Shown here piece by piece: positions 1 through 6,512 of a stretch of 12,444 nucleotides of DNA. The stretch covers positions 1-12,444 of the forward strand of contig JABGTQ010000014.1 of assembly GCA_018647025.1 (NCBI GenBank), in the 5' to 3' direction. The notes beneath the pieces are model-generated. The model saw only the letters and a program-made list of their open reading frames with translations. It was not told the DNA's origin and searched no databases. Within the stretch, counting starts at the first letter, position 1, and the number at the start of each line of letters is the position of its first letter. A program made the position numbers and the translations under genes. The stretch is from Nitrospina sp. GTDB lineage: Bacteria; Nitrospinota; Nitrospinia; Nitrospinales; VA-1.

Positions 1-841
1 GAATATCTCCAATCATCATATTCAATTCGGGATTATCAGGAAAATGACCTAAAGACTCCTCGAGCGTTCTATAGGCATTCTCTATTTTTCCTGCCCGAAT
101 AAGGTTAATGGCTGACTGAAGATAAAACTCATAATCACCCGGGGCAAACTGAACAACCTTGCTAAAGTTGTCTGAAGCCTGTTCAAACTGATGTCCTCGA
201 ACCCCCTGCAAAGCCATTAAATAATGGTAGTAAACTCGAGGATCTCTAATATTCTCTCTGTCTTTTCCTCTAGATATCTTCTCAAAAGCCTGAACTGCAT
301 ACGAATTAGACAAATCAATATTCTGGGAAACTAGGTCTCTTGAATAGGTGGTACAATTGGACACAAAAATCAATATCGCAACTGGCAAAACTATTTTTAA
401 CTTAAAACTGATACGGTCAAGGATGGTCTGCATACTCTCATCTTTGACTACTGTTTCTGGTATTTCTGCTTTATTTTCCATCAATGAATACTGTTTTTTC
501 TTTTCATAAGAATTTTTTATATTAAAGTCTAAAATAAATCCTTCTTGAAAAACAATCCTGTTCACTAAAATCGAACCTGCGCGATCATTAATCATATGGA
601 TAGTTTTTTCACGTAATGACTCCAAAGACGAAAACCATGCTTTATCTGACACTGTGACAAACAAGCTTTTACTGGATAATTTGTTTACCCTTGAGACTAG
701 CGCCAAGTCCTTACCTACTATAATCTTCCACTGAAAGTCTAACCAAGATAAAGATTGGGATTCGTCAGAATCAACCTTAACAATTGACTTCCCAAGAACG
801 GAGCCTATAGTTTTCCAACTCCTATACATTTGTTTACGCAT
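1..841 (-). CDS. DUF721/DciA-like domain joined to a lipoprotein-like segment and TPR helices (partial, C-terminus off the window)
   Basis: I translated this by hand. It is open without a stop from ATG at 841 to the window edge, giving 280 residues, and it continues beyond base 1. An in-frame TAA lies about 35 nt upstream of the ATG, so the N-terminus is well bounded. Residues ~7-105 match the DUF721/DciA family: a helical start (SWKTIGSVLG), then W..IVG..LA (FQWKIIVGKDLA), then LFVTVSDKAWFSSL, then INDRAG and a final strand. DciA-type proteins are cytoplasmic loaders of the replicative helicase. After a polar linker, residues ~149-163 are a hydrophobic stretch ending in Cys163 (IVLPVAILIFVSNC). 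This resembles a lipoprotein signal, although Asn at -1 is atypical. From ~203 on, the sequence is TPR-like (YYHYLMALQGV, AINLIRAGKIENAYRTLEES). In-frame Met121 and Met137 could start a separate lipoprotein. DUF721 confidence is good; whether this is one protein or two is open. Confidence 0.75.
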   Translation of the reverse strand, partial: MRKQMYRSWKTIGSVLGKSIVKVDSDESQSLSWLDFQWKIIVGKDLALVSRVNKLSSKSLFVTVSDKAWFSSLESLREKTIHMINDRAGSILVNRIVFQEGFILDFNIKNSYEKKKQYSLMENKAEIPETVVKDESMQTILDRISFKLKIVLPVAILIFVSNCTTYSRDLVSQNIDLSNSYAVQAFEKISRGKDRENIRDPRVYYHYLMALQGVRGHQFEQASDNFSKVVQFAPGDYEFYLQSAINLIRAGKIENAYRTLEESLGHFPDNPELNMMIGDI

Positions 842-921
842 CAGATCTACGCCCGAAAAATTCCTTTGGATATCTTATTTATTTTAGCTATGTTATTTGG
901 CAATATAAAGATATTTTTTTG

Positions 922-936
922 AGATGTATTACATCT
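922..936. repeat. Short perfect inverted repeat in a divergent intergenic region
   Basis: The sequence AGATGTA-T-TACATCT is a perfect 7+7 palindrome around one base. It lies about 100 nt upstream of the glycosyltransferase start and about 80 nt upstream of the divergent DUF721 gene. No U-run follows on either strand, so it does not look like a terminator. Its position would suit an operator for one or both genes, but nothing identifies the regulator, and short palindromes arise by chance in AT-rich DNA. Confidence 0.25.
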
Positions 937-1034
937 TTAGATTCATTCGCTTATACAAGGCCATCTAAAGAAACTGTCCTTTAAAATGCAAGGGTTAGCC
1001 TGAATATCACTTAACTAAAAGGCTTCAAGTCTCC

Positions 1035-2555
1035 ATGTTTTTTCAAATCATGCGATCAAATATTTTTCTAATAGTTCTTGGTCTATTGAGCTCGACCCTC
1101 TATCTAGGGTTAACAGACCTTTCTAAAGATTTTAACTGGGGTGAAGGTTACTCCAAACGTCCTATTGTTGAGTATCTTGCCATCTATTTTTCTTTATTTT
1201 TTCTTTACACGCTGGCATGTCTTTTTGTTTTTAATTCCAACTGTTCTAAAAAACATTTCTGGACCCTTATCGCTTTTGGATTATTATTTCGTTTTACAAT
1301 GCTTCCCTCCCAACAGATTCAAGAAGATGACGTATACCGCTATCTTTGGGATGGCAAGGTGTTTGCTCATGGAATAAATCCCTTTAAATTTTCCCCAGAA
1401 GAAATCAATCAATACAAATCTTTAAAAATACAAGACCCGGTATACTTTCACTCACATTACGGGGGAAACGATCAAAGTGAGCTAGCTTTTCTAAATGATT
1501 TGAAATGGAAAAGTGATATTGCCCTTAAGTATATGGAGCGAATTAACCACCCAGAGGTTCCCACTATCTATCCACCTTTAGCCCAATATGTGTTTCGTTT
1601 CTCGCAACAAATAAAATCAGATAGTCTTTTCACATTGCGAATAATATTTATGGCATTTGATTTAATGGGAATGGTTTTCATTATACTTTCGTTAAGGGCC
1701 TTAAACCTCAACCAAAATTTTAGTCTAGTTTATTTTTGGTCGCCACTGATGATCAAGGAAACTTATAATTCAACTCATCTGGATATAATCGGCATATCGT
1801 GTCTTTGTGTGTCCATATATTTTCTTATACGAAAACGTATGGTGGGGTCCATTTTTTTCCTAGCATTAAGTGTTCTTGGAAAATTTTATTCTGCAGTTCT
1901 TCTTCCTTTTTACCTGCAAAGATCATGGTTTCTTGGACAAAAAAATAAACAACGTGGAACAACAACACTAACTCTTCACTTAATTTTTTTTAGCACTGTT
2001 ATTATAATTTTTTATCTACCCTTTATTAATATAGGGGAAAGACTATTTGAAGGTTTAAAAACGTATAGTGTTTTTTGGCAAAGCAACGACAGCTTGTTTG
2101 CTATCTTGCTATATTTTTTAAAAAATATTTTAAAACTAGGAGTGGACACCGAAATCCCAATCTTTGGGAATAGCATGCTACTTGCGAAAAGTATCATGGC
2201 TTTGATCATTTTAGGAACGGTAGTCTATTTAATTATAAAACAGGATTTAAAAAAAGACTCTCCAAGTATATGGGTAAGAAATATTTTCCTAATCATTGTA
2301 TTGGTATTCCTTATAAGCCCAGTTCAAAACCCATGGTACCTATGTTGGACCGTACCCTTTTTATGCATTTTTCATTCAAAGTCGTTAATATTATTAACTG
2401 GGTTAATCGGGTTATACTACCTCGACTTTTATTTAGACTATCAGGAGATTACCCAATACTCCGTTTTCATCCCCTGGCTAGAATACACCCCATTTTACAT
2501 CTATTTACTTTGGGAGTTTTTTAAATTAAAAAAAAATTCAAAAACCATAAAATAA
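1035..2555 (+). CDS. Polytopic GT-C glycosyltransferase, GT87/mannosyltransferase-like
   Basis: This is a 506-residue integral membrane protein with roughly ten or more hydrophobic segments, for example residues 10-26, 46-66, 75-90, 200-220, 255-280, 312-330, 385-400, 415-430 and 448-465. Membrane glycosyltransferases of the GT-C fold use polyprenyl-phosphate sugars and act on the outer face of the inner membrane. The features supporting this are an acidic motif after the second or third helix (residues 97-99, EDD, followed by YRYLWDGKVFAHGINPF), the loop motif TIYPPLAQYVF, the motif SPLMIKETYNSTHLDIIG, and SPVQNPWYLCW near the C-terminus. This pattern is usual for GT87 and MptA/B-like enzymes. 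The acceptor and sugar cannot be read from sequence. ATG 1035 has only a weak AAGG about 10 nt upstream; Met6 (1050) is an alternative start. It is monocistronic, divergent from the DUF721 gene and convergent with the HAD gene. Confidence 0.75.
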   Translation: MFFQIMRSNIFLIVLGLLSSTLYLGLTDLSKDFNWGEGYSKRPIVEYLAIYFSLFFLYTLACLFVFNSNCSKKHFWTLIAFGLLFRFTMLPSQQIQEDDVYRYLWDGKVFAHGINPFKFSPEEINQYKSLKIQDPVYFHSHYGGNDQSELAFLNDLKWKSDIALKYMERINHPEVPTIYPPLAQYVFRFSQQIKSDSLFTLRIIFMAFDLMGMVFIILSLRALNLNQNFSLVYFWSPLMIKETYNSTHLDIIGISCLCVSIYFLIRKRMVGSIFFLALSVLGKFYSAVLLPFYLQRSWFLGQKNKQRGTTTLTLHLIFFSTVIIIFYLPFINIGERLFEGLKTYSVFWQSNDSLFAILLYFLKNILKLGVDTEIPIFGNSMLLAKSIMALIILGTVVYLIIKQDLKKDSPSIWVRNIFLIIVLVFLISPVQNPWYLCWTVPFLCIFHSKSLILLTGLIGLYYLDFYLDYQEITQYSVFIPWLEYTPFYIYLLWEFFKLKKNSKTIK

Positions 2556-2657
2556 TAAGAATTTAAAAACAGTTCTGCTAAATCAGTTGGTTGGCTCAAA
2601 GGCGTTTATATCGCTTTCGGTTAGAAAAATAAGTTTAATCAAAACCAAAATTATCTT

Positions 2658-3362
2658 TCAGCTCAACTCTTGAAAAGAATTCACTATGGTAAGGCCATTT
2701 TTTTTATGTTTTTGATTACGATCTACAAGTATTGCGTCTATTCCTACACTGTTAGCGCCGTGAATATCAGCAAGAAGATCGTCACCAATATGACAAGCTT
2801 CTGAATAACTAACTCCACTTTTACTAATGGCTTCATTAAAAATATTTTTATCGGGTTTGGCTGACCCCACTTCAGCAGAAGCTAAAATAAAATCAAAATA
2901 TTGCGCAAGACCAGTGCTTTCTAAAATGGTATGGAGACGGGAATCAAAGTTAGAAACAACTCCCAATGTGACACCACGGTTTTTTAATTTATTTAAAATG
3001 CCTGAGCTAATAACATCGTCAAAAACATGCCAGTGGTCTTTACGTGTAAATGCCTCATAAATAATTTCAAAGTAATCTTCAAAATTTTCAAGACCACCAT
3101 AGTGTTCAAAAACCTGATAAACGAGTCTCTTCCAAAAACTTCTTTCTGCTTCCTTACCGCTACTATTACCTAAAGACTCCATTCCTCCTAAATCAGTCCA
3201 TTCTCTTTGAAAAATCTGATTTAATTCTTTCGCTGATCCCTTAAACCCAAAGCTCCTTGCATAGGTTGCATAAACATCCCCCACAGAAGGTTCAACTCGA
3301 AGAAGCGTGCCACCTACATCAAAAAAAACAGCCTTATATTTAGATAACACCTGTAACTCCAA
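2658..3362 (-). CDS. HAD-superfamily hydrolase (subfamily IA, REG-2/HDHD3-like)
   Basis: This is 234 residues, a normal length for a single-domain HAD IA enzyme with a helical cap (about residues 22-115). Motif I is FFDVGGTL with nucleophile Asp15. Motif II is VVSNFD (Ser137, Asn138), motif III has Lys169 in SAKPDKNIF, and motif IV is HIGDDLLADI (Asp194, Asp195). The residue two after the nucleophile is Gly17 instead of the usual general acid/base Asp. This also happens in REG-2-like and L-2-haloacid-dehalogenase relatives, so phosphatase activity is not assured. It is the last gene of a four-gene minus-strand cluster, 53 nt after the nucleotidyltransferase. The substrate is unknown; a role in the same pathway as the nucleotidyltransferase is inference from position. 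Confidence 0.85.
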   Translation of the reverse strand: MELQVLSKYKAVFFDVGGTLLRVEPSVGDVYATYARSFGFKGSAKELNQIFQREWTDLGGMESLGNSSGKEAERSFWKRLVYQVFEHYGGLENFEDYFEIIYEAFTRKDHWHVFDDVISSGILNKLKNRGVTLGVVSNFDSRLHTILESTGLAQYFDFILASAEVGSAKPDKNIFNEAISKSGVSYSEACHIGDDLLADIHGANSVGIDAILVDRNQKHKKNGLTIVNSFQELS

Positions 3363-3415
3363 CGAAAAAAAATAAATAGTTGCAACTCAAAATTTTTATT
3401 TAACCAAGTTTTTGA

Positions 3416-4165
3416 TCAAAAACGATCTCTATATTTTTTAAAAATCGATAGTGCTTGTTCATAGTCATCCTGAGTATCGATTTCAAAGCAACCAGGACCT
3501 TGATTAATCGACCAGACGCTAAGGTCTACAAACTTGGCAAAGTCAGTAAATGGAATCTCCCATAAAATCTCAACATACCTAGATTCAAATTTTTTATAAT
3601 GGTCGATAAATTTTTTACTATCATCGGATGAAAGTTTAAAAAAACCAATAGCCTCTCCACCGAAAACAAAGTTAGCTTTCTCATCAAGCGTCAGGTCTCT
3701 TTTGGTAATAAACATTTCTATTTTGCCATCGGGTCGAAGCAAAGCTTTACTTGATTCTGTATCATCTATAGCTGACGAAATTAATGCGAACGAGGTTCGT
3801 TCTGAATTTTTTACATACTTGCAAAACTCGGACTTAGGATAAAGTACATCTCCATCAAGAATAACAACATCTTCACTACAATAACGCAAACCCATGATCA
3901 TAGATAAAGTATTTCCGGTGGTACGATACAAATCATTATCTATAAACGCGCATTCAAGATCTAGATTAAGGTCTTTAACATATTGCTTTACATATTCTTT
4001 ATTGTGGCCAACCACTAGGTAAACGCAACTTATGCCTAGGGACTCTAAGCAGGTAAGATGCCTTGAAAGCAAAGTCTCGCTATCAAAAGGAAGAAGGCTT
4101 TTGTGGGGAATATCGTCACGACCTAGGCGGGATCCATATCCAGCGAGAAGGATAACTGCTTGCAT
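3416..4165 (-). CDS. Nucleotidyltransferase, LicC-like (sugar-phosphate or phosphocholine cytidylyltransferase type)
   Basis: This is 249 residues with the Rossmann-like NTP-transferase fold. The N-terminus MQAVILLAGYGSRLG is the nucleotide-binding loop (usually LAAG.GSR). Lys22 in HKSLLPF is the expected phosphate-contacting lysine. YRTTGNTLSM (80-89) corresponds to the Asn-rich loop before the active site, and Asp104-Gly-Asp106 (ILDGDVLY) is the Mg-binding DxD. The C-terminal EIDTQDDYEQA (228-238) supplies the usual second acidic metal site. Such enzymes condense an NTP with a phosphorylated sugar or choline to give an activated NDP/CDP head group. The single-domain length and the motif spacing suit LicC-like proteins better than the longer RmlA or GlmU. 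It sits between the QW-repeat protein (44-nt gap) and the HAD hydrolase. There is no clear Shine-Dalgarno before the ATG. The substrate cannot be assigned. Confidence 0.8.
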   Translation of the reverse strand: MQAVILLAGYGSRLGRDDIPHKSLLPFDSETLLSRHLTCLESLGISCVYLVVGHNKEYVKQYVKDLNLDLECAFIDNDLYRTTGNTLSMIMGLRYCSEDVVILDGDVLYPKSEFCKYVKNSERTSFALISSAIDDTESSKALLRPDGKIEMFITKRDLTLDEKANFVFGGEAIGFFKLSSDDSKKFIDHYKKFESRYVEILWEIPFTDFAKFVDLSVWSINQGPGCFEIDTQDDYEQALSIFKKYRDRF

Positions 4166-4209
4166 TAAGCTATAAATAAAAACGAAAGGTAAGTTAATAA
4201 AAAAATTTG

Positions 4210-5178
4210 CTACTTGCTATACGCCCAGAAATGCGACATTGGTTCTTTGGAACAAAATCGTCGGTATTTTAGAAGTGTATCCAATCCGTCTGCTGTTCTT
4301 TCGACATTAGTAGGCTCTTCCTTAAAGTCACCCCAACCAAGTGTATTTTTTTCATCCAAGAGCCAACGGACTCCTTTTTTGATGACAGAAGAGTATTTTT
4401 CTTTTTGATTAAATGTATCCGCTACCAAGATTAAATTGCGGCAGGCATCCATTGTGTGATCCATGTTTTCACCATCCCACGACCCATTTTTCGCTTGTTC
4501 GTCAACCAAGCTATCAGCAGCCTCAAGACATATTTTTTGGGCATCTTCTACGCCATCCATAAAATATGCTGGGATCAAGGTGTATTGCATGAGATGTGCG
4601 GTTGTTTCGATCCCTGTAGGCTGAAATTTATCATCCTTCCATAAACCGGAACCACGCTGCCAATTCATAATGAAATCATACCCTCGTTTACGGGCTTTGT
4701 TGATCCGATCGTCATTCTTTTGATCGTGAGTAACCTGAAAAACTGTAAGAAACACTGTCACCGAACAAGTGGTATCTAAGTGTGACCACTCCACGTCCAC
4801 CCAATGTCCATCTTCTTCCTGACTAGATAAAACATACTCCAAGGCACGTTGAATTGATTCTTCAATTTTCGGGTTGTTTAAAATAAGGTTCCCGCGGCAA
4901 AGCTTCAAAGCAACAAAGGTTGTTATCCATATAGAGGTTTTGTCTTCATGTGACATCTTAGACCATCCACCATCAGAATTTTGTACTTTTGTACATTCGG
5001 CAAAGTCTTCAGCGTGTTCGGATGTATTACCAACATGTAAAATACATCGCAGAACATGTTCTAAAATTTCCATATCCTGTTCACCGTGTAAAAGGCTCCA
5101 ATGGTCAATTTCAGACAGTAAATAATTCCATTCACTTTCAATAACCTTCTCTAATTCAATTTGATCAATTTCGCTCAT
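4210..5178 (-). CDS. Prenyltransferase/squalene-oxidase (QW-type) repeat protein of unknown function
   Basis: This is 322 residues, soluble, without signal peptide or membrane segment. Five QW-like units recur at about 50-residue spacing: QNSDGGW (66-72), SSQEEDGHW (118-126), NWQRGSGLW (172-180), DEQAKNGSW (226-234) and DEKNTLGWGD (275-284). After each unit comes an amphipathic helix with an acidic/Thr motif (LDTTCSVT, IETTAHLM, DHTMDACRN, ERTADGLDT). This is the signature of the alpha-alpha toroid fold shared by terpene class II cyclases and protein prenyltransferase beta subunits. The DxDD cyclase motif is not present. LDTT at 134-137 is the nearest match, and about half of a full squalene-hopene cyclase is missing. 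A canonical cyclase reaction is therefore doubtful, and a binding or non-canonical enzymatic role is possible. It is second in the four-gene cluster. Confidence 0.7.
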   Translation of the reverse strand: MSEIDQIELEKVIESEWNYLLSEIDHWSLLHGEQDMEILEHVLRCILHVGNTSEHAEDFAECTKVQNSDGGWSKMSHEDKTSIWITTFVALKLCRGNLILNNPKIEESIQRALEYVLSSQEEDGHWVDVEWSHLDTTCSVTVFLTVFQVTHDQKNDDRINKARKRGYDFIMNWQRGSGLWKDDKFQPTGIETTAHLMQYTLIPAYFMDGVEDAQKICLEAADSLVDEQAKNGSWDGENMDHTMDACRNLILVADTFNQKEKYSSVIKKGVRWLLDEKNTLGWGDFKEEPTNVERTADGLDTLLKYRRFCSKEPMSHFWAYSK

Positions 5179-5245
5179 AAAAACTATAACTCGCTATTTT
5201 TATATGATTATGTAAAGAAAGAGTAAATTATAATAAACTTTCAAT

Positions 5246-5926
5246 CTATTTTAGTTCTGTTTTTGGATCTGACTGCGAACTAGAAAATAATGCATCTTGA
5301 TTGTTTATTTTTTCAGTCTGCACCTTATTTTTAATCCAAAGCCTAGCCTCATCAGAATTCCCAAGACTGTGTGGATATTTTTTTAGAAATTCCTGATATT
5401 GCTCCATCGAGCTAGACCTTCTAACTTGTTCAAAAATAAAATCTTCCAAAGACTCTACCTGCCTCTCAAGAGCTTCCTGTTCTCCAGCTGAAGACAATTG
5501 AATAACTCTTCTAAGATTCATTATGGCTTCATCAAATTCCCTATTTTCTTCAAATATAGCGGACTGAACTTTTAGTGCACGTACTAAGTTCTTTTTAAGT
5601 TGAATTTCATCCGGTCTCAGCTTAAGCCCCTGTTCAGAATAGTAAATAGCCTGCACAATCTCGTCCTTGGCGTAATAAAGTAAACCTAGATTATTTCTAG
5701 CTGTGAAAGAGTTTGGGTTTCTTTTTAAAAACTTACTCCACAGCAAAATGGCAGAATCGATTTGCCCCTTACTCTGATGTAATACAGCCCTTTTGAATAA
5801 TTCTCGGTCAATGGTTGAAAGAGACTGAGATGGAATAGCTGCAAATTGACTCGGAGCTTTCGTACAACCGAAACTAATATAATTCAATATTATAAAACCA
5901 ATGATCCCACACTTGAACAATTTCAT
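5246..5926 (-). CDS. TPR-containing outer-membrane or periplasmic lipoprotein
   Basis: This is 226 residues. It begins with a classic lipoprotein signal: a Lys-rich start (MKLFKC), a hydrophobic core at residues 7-17, and lipobox S-F-G-Cys21, so it should be lipidated at Cys21 after export. Residues ~42-145 form three TPR units: ELFKRAVLHQSKGQIDSAIL, then ARNNLGLLYYAKDEIVQAI, then a longer unit with REFDEAIMNLRRVIQLS. The rest (150-226) is helical and ends in a polar Ser/Gln-rich tail. TPR lipoproteins scaffold envelope complexes; no partner can be named. It is the first gene of the minus-strand cluster and is separated by 67 nt from the QW-repeat gene. No Shine-Dalgarno precedes the ATG, and a promoter-like -10 sits 6 nt upstream of it. 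Confidence 0.8.
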   Translation of the reverse strand: MKLFKCGIIGFIILNYISFGCTKAPSQFAAIPSQSLSTIDRELFKRAVLHQSKGQIDSAILLWSKFLKRNPNSFTARNNLGLLYYAKDEIVQAIYYSEQGLKLRPDEIQLKKNLVRALKVQSAIFEENREFDEAIMNLRRVIQLSSAGEQEALERQVESLEDFIFEQVRRSSSMEQYQEFLKKYPHSLGNSDEARLWIKNKVQTEKINNQDALFSSSQSDPKTELK

Positions 5927-5932
5927 GGACGA

Positions 5933-5960
5933 ACTATACCAAAAATATTTTTAAGATCAA
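5933..5960 (-). promoter_or_regulatory. Candidate promoter of the minus-strand TPR lipoprotein cluster
   Basis: On the minus strand, TTGATC (5960-5955) and TATAGT (5938-5933) are separated by 16 nt and match the sigma-70-type consensus in four or five positions each. Only six bases lie between the -10 and the ATG, so the expected transcription start would fall at or next to the start codon. That would give a leaderless mRNA. Confidence 0.45.
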
Positions 5961-5966
5961 TATACC

Positions 5967-5994
5967 TTGACATGTTTTTAATTTCCGTTAGTCT
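5967..5994 (+). promoter_or_regulatory. Candidate promoter of the thi operon
   Basis: A perfect -35 TTGACA (5967-5972) lies about 44 nt upstream of the TPP aptamer. At a spacing of 16 nt is TAGTCT (5989-5994), a weak -10 with three of six consensus bases. The expected start, about 6000-6003, leaves a short leader before riboswitch helix P1, as usual for TPP-controlled operons. The -35 is convincing and the -10 is not. Confidence 0.5.
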
Positions 5995-6015
5995 GCTAAA
6001 AAGGTAAAAAAGTAG

Positions 6016-6106
6016 TTCGCTAGGGGTGATTTTCTGAGAGTCTCTTAATTTTTAAAAGGGCAACCCTTTGAACCTGATCTGGCTAATACCAGCGAAGGGA
6101 AGTGGA
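6016..6106 (+). promoter_or_regulatory. TPP riboswitch (THI element) aptamer
   Basis: The conserved core is present: GGGGTG (6023-6028), CTGAGA (6034-6039), AACCC (6062-6066), CTGATCTGG (6074-6082), TAATACCAGCGAAGGGAAGT (6084-6103). P1 pairs TTCGCT (6016-6021) with AGTGGA (6101-6106), six pairs with two G-U. P2 pairs GGGU (6024-6027) with ACCC (6063-6066). P5 pairs CTGG (6079-6082) with CCAG (6089-6092), and P4 pairs CCT (6073-6075) with AGG (6096-6098). The segment between GGGGTG and CTGAGA is only ATTTT, so the optional P3 helix found in many bacteria is missing. The downstream terminator and four thiamin genes fit a riboswitch acting by transcription attenuation. Confidence 0.96.
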
Positions 6107-6122
6107 TGGAGATTTTGGCATA

Positions 6123-6157
6123 GCTGCAATCACTTGATTGGTTGCGGCTTTTTTTTT
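6123..6157 (+). terminator. Intrinsic terminator forming the TPP riboswitch expression platform
   Basis: GCTGCAATCA (6123-6132) pairs over ten bases with TGGTTGCGGC (6139-6148), including two G-U pairs, around a six-base loop. Nine T follow (6149-6157). It begins 17 nt after P1. The local segment AAGTGG (6100-6105), which contains most of the P1 3' strand, can pair with TCACTT (6130-6135) in the terminator arm and loop. It is therefore the likely antiterminator when TPP is absent. Confidence 0.9.
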
Positions 6158-6193
6158 CGCACTTCCTTCACTTAACCTCCGCGTAGCTATTGT

Positions 6194-6222
6194 TTGAAAT
6201 CTTGATCGATCTATTCTATTTT
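6194..6222 (+). promoter_or_regulatory. Possible secondary promoter downstream of the riboswitch terminator
   Basis: TTGAAA (6194-6199) and TATTTT (6217-6222) are separated by exactly 17 nt, between the terminator and thiS. If real, it would give riboswitch-independent basal transcription of thiSGEC. AT-rich leaders produce such matches by chance, so this is weak. Confidence 0.2.
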
Positions 6223-6243
6223 TATTGAGCCAGGGTTTTTTGG

Positions 6244-6447
6244 ATGTTACTTAAGATAAACGGGAAAGAAAAAAATATATATTCCAGTGACAATTTAGCA
6301 GATTTATTGCTTGAACTGGAAATAGTTTCACCACATTGCGCTATAGCACTAAATCAAGAAGTCATTCCCAACTCAAAACTCAAGCAAACAAAAGTTCATA
6401 ATGGAGACAATATCGAAATTGTTCATGCTGTTGGTGGTGGGCTATAG
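6244..6447 (+). CDS. thiS: ThiS, sulfur carrier protein for thiazole synthesis
   Basis: This is a 67-residue ubiquitin-fold (beta-grasp) protein, the normal length for ThiS. It starts with MLLKINGKEK, carries CAIALNQEVIPNSK in the middle and ends NGDNIEIVHAVGGGL. The C-terminal Gly pair is adenylated by ThiF and converted to the thiocarboxylate that ThiG uses as sulfur donor. Oddly, a Leu (residue 67) follows GGG (64-66); ThiS usually ends in Gly. Either the last residue is removed, or this protein is not activated in the standard way. A reasonable Shine-Dalgarno, AGGG (6232-6235), lies 8 nt before the ATG. It is the first gene after the riboswitch, 65 nt before thiG. Confidence 0.92.
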   Translation: MLLKINGKEKNIYSSDNLADLLLELEIVSPHCAIALNQEVIPNSKLKQTKVHNGDNIEIVHAVGGGL

Positions 6448-6512
6448 AAGAAGGTGCGTATGGTGGCTTTCTTACCCTAAATATATTTAATTTATCTTTT
6501 TGAAATATTAAA

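Noticed and set aside
2556..2657. Terminator between the convergent glycosyltransferase and HAD genes
   Set aside because: Only a bulged six-pair stem (AAAGGCG…CGCTTT, about 2598-2620) is seen, with no U-run on either strand.
4210..5178. Assignment as squalene-hopene cyclase
   Set aside because: Too short and no DxDD motif; only the repeat fold is supported.
5227..5232. TATAAT on the minus strand as a promoter for the QW-repeat gene
   Set aside because: No -35 element at 16-18 nt (the sequence there is ACTAAA), and AT-rich gaps give this hexamer by chance.
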